64,000 nt of DNA from the NCBI RefSeq assembly GCF_036090055.1, contig NZ_CP107970.1, forward strand, positions 3,040,501 to 3,104,500, in the 5' to 3' direction. Each line of letters begins with the position of its first letter. The stretch's first letter is position 1. Of the stretch, positions 58,916 through 64,000 are shown piece after piece. Under the pieces are notes generated by a model. It made no database searches. It was not told the origin of the DNA and was given only the letters and a program-made list of their open reading frames with translations. The stretch is from Nocardioides sp. NBC_00368 (lineage in GTDB: Bacteria; Actinomycetota; Actinomycetes; Propionibacteriales; Nocardioidaceae). The position numbers and the translations under genes are program-made.

Positions 58916-60208
58916 GTGTACCTCTCTCTCAGCGACCGTCCCACCACGAGTGCCGGGCCGCAGCGCACCGGCGGGCGGGTCTCCCGGACGGTCATCACCC
59001 TCGGCATCGTCAGCATGCTGACCGACATCTCCTCGGAGTCGGTCTCGGCGATCCTGCCGCTCTACCTGACCGCGGTGGTGGGGCTCTCGCCGGTGGCGTA
59101 CGGGCTCATCGACGGGCTCTACCAGGGTGTCTCCTCGCTGGTGCGGATCGCGGCCGGATGGGCCGCCGACCGCACCGACCGGCCACAACCGGTGGCGCTG
59201 GCGGGCTACGCGATGAGCGCGGTCGCGCGGCTCGGGCTGATCTTCGCCGGTGGCTTCGGGACGATCTCCGCAGCGATCTCGCTGGACCGCGTCGGCAAGG
59301 GCGTACGCACCGCTCCGCGCGACGCGATGATCGCCGCCACCAGCGACCCGGCGCGCCTCGGCCGCAGCTTCGGCGTCCACCGGGCGCTGGACACGATCGG
59401 GGCCACGCTCGGGCCGCTGCTGGCGTTCGTGATCCTGTGGCGGATCGCCGACGGCTACGACACGGTCCTGGTCGTCTCGCTCGGCTTCGCGGTGCTCGGG
59501 GTGGCCACGATGGCCTTCTTCGTCCCGTTCCGCACCGGGGCCGTCCGCCGAGATGTCCGCCGGGCCGGGCCGCGCCGCACGCCACGCGCCAAGATGCGTT
59601 GGCGTGCCGCGCTCACCCCCGGCCTCACCCGGGTGACGGCCGTGTCCGGTGTCCTCGCGCTCCTGACCGTCGGCGACGGCTTCGTCTACCTGGCGCTGCT
59701 CGAGACCGGTGGCTTCGCGGCCCAGTGGTTCCCGGTCCTCTACGTCGGCACCAACCTCGCCTACCTCGCCCTGGCCGTCCCGATGGGCCGGCTCGCGGAC
59801 CGCGTCGGGCGGGTCAAGGTCCTCGTGCTCGGCCACCTCCCGCTCGCGGCCGCCTACCTGTGCGCCGCCAGCGGCTCCGGCGCGCTCTGGACGACCTGCG
59901 CCGCCGTGCTCCTCCTCGGCGTCTTCTACGCCGCGACCGACGGCACCCTGGCCGCAGTGGCCGGACGGCTGGTCCCCGAGACCGTACGCGCCACCGGCAT
60001 CGCCACCGCCCAGACCGCCGTCGCTCTCGCCCGGCTGGTCGCGGCGACCGGCTTCGGCCTGCTCTGGTACGCCGTCGGCCCCCGGGTCGCGATGCTCGCC
60101 GTCTGCGTGGTGCTGGTCGCCGCGATCCCTGCCGGGCTCGCCGTGCTGCGCCGGTTCCTGGGGTCGGAGCGAAGCGGCGCCGAGATCGCCACCGAGGTGC
60201 ACCCATGA
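58916..60208 (+). CDS. MFS transporter
   Basis: Predicted 430 residues with 12 membrane helices. LGIVSMLTDISSESVSAILP at the start and GLIDGLYQGVSSLVRIAAGW followed by ADRTDRPQPV are typical of a DHA/AraJ-like MFS branch that has the TDxSSE motif. Substrate unknown. GTG start is 6 bp from the previous stop, and the stop overlaps the next gene as ATGA, forming a three-gene unit with the propeller protein. Confidence 0.85.
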   Translation: MYLSLSDRPTTSAGPQRTGGRVSRTVITLGIVSMLTDISSESVSAILPLYLTAVVGLSPVAYGLIDGLYQGVSSLVRIAAGWAADRTDRPQPVALAGYAMSAVARLGLIFAGGFGTISAAISLDRVGKGVRTAPRDAMIAATSDPARLGRSFGVHRALDTIGATLGPLLAFVILWRIADGYDTVLVVSLGFAVLGVATMAFFVPFRTGAVRRDVRRAGPRRTPRAKMRWRAALTPGLTRVTAVSGVLALLTVGDGFVYLALLETGGFAAQWFPVLYVGTNLAYLALAVPMGRLADRVGRVKVLVLGHLPLAAAYLCAASGSGALWTTCAAVLLLGVFYAATDGTLAAVAGRLVPETVRATGIATAQTAVALARLVAATGFGLLWYAVGPRVAMLAVCVVLVAAIPAGLAVLRRFLGSERSGAEIATEVHP

Positions 60209-61221
60209 CGCGGCGCACCGCGGCCTTCGGCGCGGTCGTCGTCCTCGTCACGGCCGGCATGACCGCGTACGCCCTCTCGGCGATCGCCGAGAACGACCGC
60301 CGGACGTCCCAGGCGACCGACGCGACGACCACCTCCCTTGCGCAAGTCGAGGAGGGGCCCAGGATCCTCTTCCAGCACACCGGACGCGATGCCGACTACG
60401 GCCATGTCGGCGCGGTGGCGCTGGCCGACCCCGGCGGTGCCCGCGCGCTGACCGACCTGAGCTGCGACCGGGTCTACGCGCAGGCGAAGTCGGTCTCCTG
60501 CCTGACGACCGAGCGGGGTGTGGTCAGCCGCTACCGGGCGACCGACCTGACGACCTCGACCCCGGGGACGGAATGGCGCGAGGTGGACGGCATCGATCTG
60601 CCCGGGCTGCCCAGCCGCACCCGGATCTCGCCGGACGGGAAGCTGGTCTCCTCGACCGTCTTCGTCAACGGCGACTCCTACATGGTCAGCGGCTTCTCGA
60701 CGCGCACCGTCGTCCGCCGGATCGGCGGGGCGAGCTACGGGGACCTGGAGAAGTTCGAGCTGGTCGTCGACGGCCGCCGGGTCTCGCCCGTCGACCGCAA
60801 CATCTGGGGCGTCACCTTCGCCGACGACGACCGTACGTTCTACGCCACCGTCGCCACCGGCGGCCGGACCTACCTGGCCCGCGGCGACCTCTCCGCGCGT
60901 TCCCTGACCACGATCGCCGACCACGTCGAGTGTCCCTCGCTCTCTCCCGACGGCACCCGGATCGCGTTCAAAGAAGCCGTCGAGGACGGCACCCGGTGGG
61001 CGCCCGCGGTGCTCGACCTCGCCACCGGGCGGCGCACCGTGCTCGCCGGCGAGACCCACAGCATCGACGACCAGATCGAGTGGCTCGACGACGACACCGT
61101 CCTCTACGGCCTCGAGCGGGAGGACGAGCCGGTCAGCGACGTCTGGTCCCTCGACACCTCGGCCTCCGCGAAGCCGCGGGTCCTCATCTCGGAGGCGGCC
61201 TCGCCCGCGGTCCTACGCTGA
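60205..61221 (+). CDS. Membrane-anchored TolB-like beta-propeller protein
   Basis: Predicted 338 residues. An N-terminal helix (AAFGAVVVLVTAGMTAYAL) anchors a six-blade-type propeller: RTRISPDGKLVSSTVFVNGD, CPSLSPDGTRIAFKEA and QIEWLDDDTVLYGLERED. The two SPDG blade motifs point to TolB/WD40-like PD40 repeats. Probably senses or binds a wall component; no enzyme activity visible. Its TGA stop lies inside operator j. Confidence 0.78.
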   Translation: MTRRTAAFGAVVVLVTAGMTAYALSAIAENDRRTSQATDATTTSLAQVEEGPRILFQHTGRDADYGHVGAVALADPGGARALTDLSCDRVYAQAKSVSCLTTERGVVSRYRATDLTTSTPGTEWREVDGIDLPGLPSRTRISPDGKLVSSTVFVNGDSYMVSGFSTRTVVRRIGGASYGDLEKFELVVDGRRVSPVDRNIWGVTFADDDRTFYATVATGGRTYLARGDLSARSLTTIADHVECPSLSPDGTRIAFKEAVEDGTRWAPAVLDLATGRRTVLAGETHSIDDQIEWLDDDTVLYGLEREDEPVSDVWSLDTSASAKPRVLISEAASPAVLR

Positions 61222-61229
61222 ATCGGGTA
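61214..61229. promoter_or_regulatory. Putative class-I activator operator, site j
   Basis: TACGCTGAATCGGGTA has one deviation from TNCC-N8-GGNA. It overlaps the TGA stop of the propeller gene. A -10-like TTTGCT (61269-61274) begins 40 bp from its end and the ATG at 61281 is 52 bp away. Confidence 0.6.
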
Positions 61230-61280
61230 CGCCGCGCCGAGGCCGCCCCGCACGCCTCCCGGTCCCGCTTTGCTGACGGT

Positions 61281-61937
61281 ATGACCATGGAGGAAATAGG
61301 GGCGGAGCCCCGGATCGCACCCCGGGTCGAACCTCGGATCGAACCCCGCATCGAACCGAGCGCGGACATCGACGACCGCGCCATGATCGGCGCCGGAACC
61401 CTCGTCTGGCATCTGGCCCAGATCCGCGAGCACGCCCGCGTCGGCAGCGAGTGCATCATCGGCCGCGGGGCTTACGTCGGTCCCGGGGTCGTGGTGGGCG
61501 ACCGCTGCAAGATCCAGAACCATGCGCTGGTCTACGAGCCGGCGGTGCTCGAGGACGGTGCTTTCGTCGGGCCGGCGGTGGTGTTCACCAACGACTGCCT
61601 GCCTCGTGCCGTCAACCCGGACGGCACCCTGAAGGACGGAGACGACTGGGACGCGGTCGGCGTGACCGTACGCACCGGCGCCAGCATCGGCGCCCGCGCC
61701 GTCTGCGTCGCTCCGGTCACGATCGGCGCCTGGGCGATGGTCGCGGCGGGTGCCGTGGTCACCCGGGACGTACCGGACCATGCCCTGGTCGTCGGGGTCC
61801 CGGCGCGGCGGGTGGGCTGGGTCGGGCATGCCGGCGCGCCGCTGGTCGCCCAGGGAGACGCCTGGCGCTGCCCGCAGACCGGCACCCTCTACGTCCTGCG
61901 TGGCACGAACGACGACGACGGCCTGGTCGCGCGCTGA
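61281..61937 (+). CDS. Hexapeptide-repeat N-acetyltransferase, WbpD/WxcM-N-like
   Basis: Predicted 218 residues. After a short repetitive leader (EPRIAPRVEPRIEPRIEPS), the left-handed beta-helix covers 35-190: IGAGTLVWHLAQIREHARVG, IGRGAYVGPGVVVGDRCKIQ, VGPAVVFTNDCLPRA and VTRDVPDHALVVGVPARRVG. FTNDCLPRA marks the WbpD/FdtC-like group that N-acetylates 3-amino sugars on UDP or dTDP. It complements the dehydrogenase and aminotransferase at 39780 and 35884. ATG 61281 is leaderless by position; there is no ribosome-binding site. Confidence 0.85.
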   Translation: MTMEEIGAEPRIAPRVEPRIEPRIEPSADIDDRAMIGAGTLVWHLAQIREHARVGSECIIGRGAYVGPGVVVGDRCKIQNHALVYEPAVLEDGAFVGPAVVFTNDCLPRAVNPDGTLKDGDDWDAVGVTVRTGASIGARAVCVAPVTIGAWAMVAAGAVVTRDVPDHALVVGVPARRVGWVGHAGAPLVAQGDAWRCPQTGTLYVLRGTNDDDGLVAR

Positions 61938-61949
61938 GCCGGCGGGACG

Positions 61950-62627
61950 TCAGGCAGCCCGCCACTCGGCCTTGTGGGCGATGCTGACCGCCGCGATCTG
62001 CGAGGAGACGCCGAGCTTGGCGAGGATCGACTTCACCTGCGTGCGCACGGTCGCCTCCGAGACCACGCGGAGCTTGGCGATCTCGCCCACGGTGAGGCCG
62101 TCCATCAGGTGCTCGAGCACCTGCGACTCCCGTCGGGAGAGCTGCGCGAGGCGACGGCGGATCTCGATGATGCCCTGCTCCTGTCCCACCCAGGCTCGGA
62201 TCAGGCGCTCACGTTCGTCGACGTCGAGCACGCTGAGGCCGTAGTTGAGGCGGCGTACGGTGCCCAGGATCTCGCCCAGCGGCACCGTCTTGGACAGCAC
62301 CGTCCGCGCCCCGGCGTGCAGGGCGTGGCCCCAGCGGGCCTCGTCGGTCGCGCCGGTCACCACGACGACGTCGGCGCCCGCTCTGGCGAGCGGGGCGATC
62401 AGGCGTACGCCCGAGCCGTGTTGCCCCAGATCGAGGTCGAGCAGGACGATGCGTGGCTGGGAGCGCATGATCAGCGAGGTGAGCTTGGCCTCCGACGGCG
62501 GCTCTTCCGGAAGATCGATGCGGTGGGCGTCGTAACCCTCGAAGGTGAGGGCCAGCTCGAGGGACTCCGCGAACAGGGTGTGGTCCTCGACGATGACCAC
62601 CTTCACCCGTTTACGCGGCGACACCAC
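61950..62627 (-). CDS. LuxR/NarL-family response regulator
   Basis: Predicted 225 residues. Receiver domain: VKVVIVEDHTLFAESLELAL (acidic pocket), IVLLDLDLGQHGSG (phosphoacceptor Asp) and VLSKTVPLGEIL (Lys). A GerE-type helix-turn-helix follows: LSRRESQVLEHLMDGLTVGE with ATVRTQVKSILAKLGVSSQI as the recognition region. GGGGAGG is five bases before GTG 62627, and it overlaps the kinase gene by 17 bp. Dimers of such proteins bind 7-2-7 or similar inverted repeats, so it is a natural candidate to bind the operators found through this locus. Confidence 0.92.
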   Translation of the reverse strand: MVSPRKRVKVVIVEDHTLFAESLELALTFEGYDAHRIDLPEEPPSEAKLTSLIMRSQPRIVLLDLDLGQHGSGVRLIAPLARAGADVVVVTGATDEARWGHALHAGARTVLSKTVPLGEILGTVRRLNYGLSVLDVDERERLIRAWVGQEQGIIEIRRRLAQLSRRESQVLEHLMDGLTVGEIAKLRVVSEATVRTQVKSILAKLGVSSQIAAVSIAHKAEWRAA

Positions 62628-63339
62628 GGCGACCTCCCCTGGTCGGGGTGTCGTGATCGTCGACGCAGCCGAGCATCGGGATGCCGAGGACGAAGGTGGT
62701 GCGCTCTCCGGTCTCGGCCAGCTCGAGGTAGCCACCCTGCCGCTCCATCAGGTCGCGGGCGGTGTGGAGCCCGATCCCCTGGCCGGCCGATCCCGGTCGG
62801 CTGACGCCCCGGGCGAAGATCCGGCGGCGCAGCTCCGGCGCGACCCCGGGCCCGTCGTCGGTCACCGCGATCTCGACCGACGAGTCTCCAGGTCCGGCGG
62901 CACGCACCTCGATCCGGACCGAGCCGCTGCCGTGGTCGGCGGCGTTGTCGAGAAGCACGTTGAGGGCCTCGGTCACCTGGTCGGAGTCGCCGAGCGCCAG
63001 CATCCGGCTGGGGCACCACGCGACCTCGGTGCCCTTGGCCTCGTGGGCGAGAACCATGGTGGCGACCACTGCGTCGAGGTCGATCACCTCGGCGCGGACG
63101 TCATCGGTGGGCTCCGGGTTCGCCGGGCGTACGGCCTGCTGCTGCCGGCGCACCATCCGCTCGAGCCGCTCCAGCTCGCTCTGCACCATCGCCGACATCG
63201 CGGCGCGCCGCTCCTCGCCGATCCCGTCGATCCCGCTCGGCGAGTTGAGCAGCGTGGTCGCCGCCCTGATCCCGGCCAGCACGGAGGCAGCCTCGTGCAG
63301 CCGGGCTGGCTCGTCCGGACCGACTCTTGACTTCGACAC
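62611..63339 (-). CDS. Soluble sensor histidine kinase
   Basis: Predicted 242 residues with no membrane segment. LHEAASVLAGIRAATTLLNS is the dimerisation/H-box region with His about residue 14; VLLDNAADHGSGSV is the N box, VTDDGPGV G1 and GQGIGLHTARDLM G2 of the ATPase. It lacks a visible input domain, so the signal may come from a partner protein or a cytoplasmic ligand. GGGGAG precedes GTG 63339. It forms a two-gene operon with the LuxR-type regulator. Confidence 0.88.
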   Translation of the reverse strand: MSKSRVGPDEPARLHEAASVLAGIRAATTLLNSPSGIDGIGEERRAAMSAMVQSELERLERMVRRQQQAVRPANPEPTDDVRAEVIDLDAVVATMVLAHEAKGTEVAWCPSRMLALGDSDQVTEALNVLLDNAADHGSGSVRIEVRAAGPGDSSVEIAVTDDGPGVAPELRRRIFARGVSRPGSAGQGIGLHTARDLMERQGGYLELAETGERTTFVLGIPMLGCVDDHDTPTRGGRRGVAA

Positions 63340-63515
63340 AGCTCTCCCCTGGTCATCTTCGTGCTGCGCCCTCCCAAGACACAGCCAGGCGGCTGGAAAC
63401 ACGCGGAGACCCCGAGCTCCGGCATGAACAGCGCCGTACAGCAAAGTGACTTTACTCAGTCGCTCCGCACGACGTATTGCCTACCTATTTTTGGTTACCA
63501 GCCGTTACCGACCGG

Positions 63516-63531
63516 TGCCTGAAATTGAGGA
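63516..63531. promoter_or_regulatory. Putative class-I activator operator, site n
   Basis: TGCCTGAAATTGAGGA matches site k over its first eleven bases and deviates in the right arm. CATACT (63574-63579) is a good -10 beginning 43 bp away, and the LCP GTG is 52 bp from the end. The site is in the gap between the kinase and LCP genes. Confidence 0.55.
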
Positions 63532-63582
63532 ATGGCGAGCATCTCGGCCCCGCCAGGGCGGCGTGCCGGGTCACATACTCGG

Positions 63583-64000
63583 GTGGCCCTCCTCGATCAC
63601 CCGCCCGTGCCGCCGCAGTCGGATCCTGCGGGCGAGACCCCCGCGCGCGGATGGCGCCGCGCCCGCAAGCCTCTGATCGGGCTGCTGGTGTGCCTCCTGC
63701 TGCTGTGCGCGGCGGCACTCACCGGGATCCTGTGGCTCCAGGCCAAGGTGGAGGGCAACATCAACCGACTGCCCGACACCTTCACCGGGCTGACCGACCG
63801 GCCGGCCAAGCCCACCTCCGGGTCGGCCGCGGACGCGGTGAACATCCTCGTGCTCGGCACCGACACCCGCTCCGACGCCCCCACCACCGGCGCCGAGGCT
63901 CCTGGCTGGGAGCCGGGTCAGGCGCGGTCGGACACGATGCTGCTCGTACATCTCGACGGCGACCGGCACTCCGCCTCGGTGATCTCGATCCCCCGTGACT
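63583..64000 (+). CDS. LytR-CpsA-Psr (LCP) family ligase, 3' end beyond window
   Basis: The first 139 residues are visible. A basic N-terminus and one membrane helix (LIGLLVCLLLLCAAALTGIL) precede VNILVLGTDTRSD and RSDTMLLVHLDG with SVISIPRD, the phosphate/polyprenyl-binding motifs of LCP proteins (conserved Asp and Arg). LCP enzymes transfer lipid-linked polymers to peptidoglycan, so this gene would anchor the product of the locus. GTG 63583 is leaderless by position after CATACT; there is no ribosome-binding site. No stop is reached before the window ends. Confidence 0.88.
   Translation, partial: MALLDHPPVPPQSDPAGETPARGWRRARKPLIGLLVCLLLLCAAALTGILWLQAKVEGNINRLPDTFTGLTDRPAKPTSGSAADAVNILVLGTDTRSDAPTTGAEAPGWEPGQARSDTMLLVHLDGDRHSASVISIPRD

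Noticed and set aside
63340..63582. Plus-strand frames starting at 63446 or 63477 as the LCP start
   Set aside because: They are in other frames than the LCP motifs; the LCP frame opens at GTG 63583.

Overview
The window is very GC-rich, gene-dense actinobacterial DNA. The codon use, the many GTG starts, the DUF222/HNH genes, the frequent cgtacg words and the cell-envelope gene content together suggest Nocardioides or a close relative of the Nocardioidaceae; this is an inference from gene content, as no rRNA gene is present. No tRNA, rRNA or CRISPR locus was seen.

Almost the whole window is one large locus for making, exporting and anchoring a cell-surface polysaccharide. From left to right: 0-13 kb holds a truncated acyltransferase, a GT2, two paralogous secreted beta-propeller proteins, a beta-helix protein, a Wzx-type flippase, a GT4, a CDP-alcohol phosphatidyltransferase and a two-domain glycosyltransferase. 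13.3-15.7 kb is a repeat-rich DUF222/HNH module followed by an MFS transporter. 16.9-25 kb holds further glycosyltransferases, an acyl-activating enzyme, an acyl carrier protein, a PLP decarboxylase, a GNAT and a polysaccharide deacetylase. 25-33.4 kb holds two more beta-helix proteins, a Wzy-like polymerase, two Wzz-like proteins, a second flippase and a glycosyltransferase. 33.4-34.7 kb is a DUF559 gene enclosed in inverted repeats. 34.7-40.9 kb is a tightly overlapping operon for amino-sugar nucleotide synthesis (Gfo/Idh dehydrogenase, epimerase, two DegT aminotransferases, acetyltransferase) and a GT2. 40.9-50.7 kb holds a 1584-residue secreted multidomain protein, a GT2, a hexapeptide acetyltransferase, a second carrier protein, an asparagine synthase and a NAD synthase homologue. 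50.7-54.8 kb is a small break: a frameshifted M15-like gene, a SRPBCC/ArsR pair and a second copy of the DUF222/HNH module. 54.8-64 kb returns to envelope genes (VOC protein, AcpS, SGNH-like protein, acyl-CoA ligase, MFS, propeller protein, hexapeptide acetyltransferase), then a soluble histidine kinase/LuxR response regulator pair and the start of an LCP ligase gene.

The most interesting signal is regulatory. A 16-bp interrupted palindrome (TNCC-N8-GGNA, two 7-bp half sites 2 bp apart) lies upstream of nearly every polysaccharide transcription unit. In the clearest cases its centre is about 60-63 bp before a start codon that seems to be leaderless, with a -10 hexamer 40-43 bp from the site. 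In four divergent gaps one site fits that geometry in at least one direction and usually both. This looks like a class-I activator regulon, and the LuxR-type regulator at the right end is the obvious local candidate.

The second signal is the composite repeat that occurs twice, 39.3 kb apart in direct orientation. Each copy has a DUF222/HNH gene, a highly conserved branched-hairpin non-coding element upstream, an array of a 24-bp REP-like palindrome beyond that, and opposed arrays of a 32-bp-period unit downstream. The related protein family is known from the 13E12 repeats of mycobacteria; I know of no description of this full architecture.
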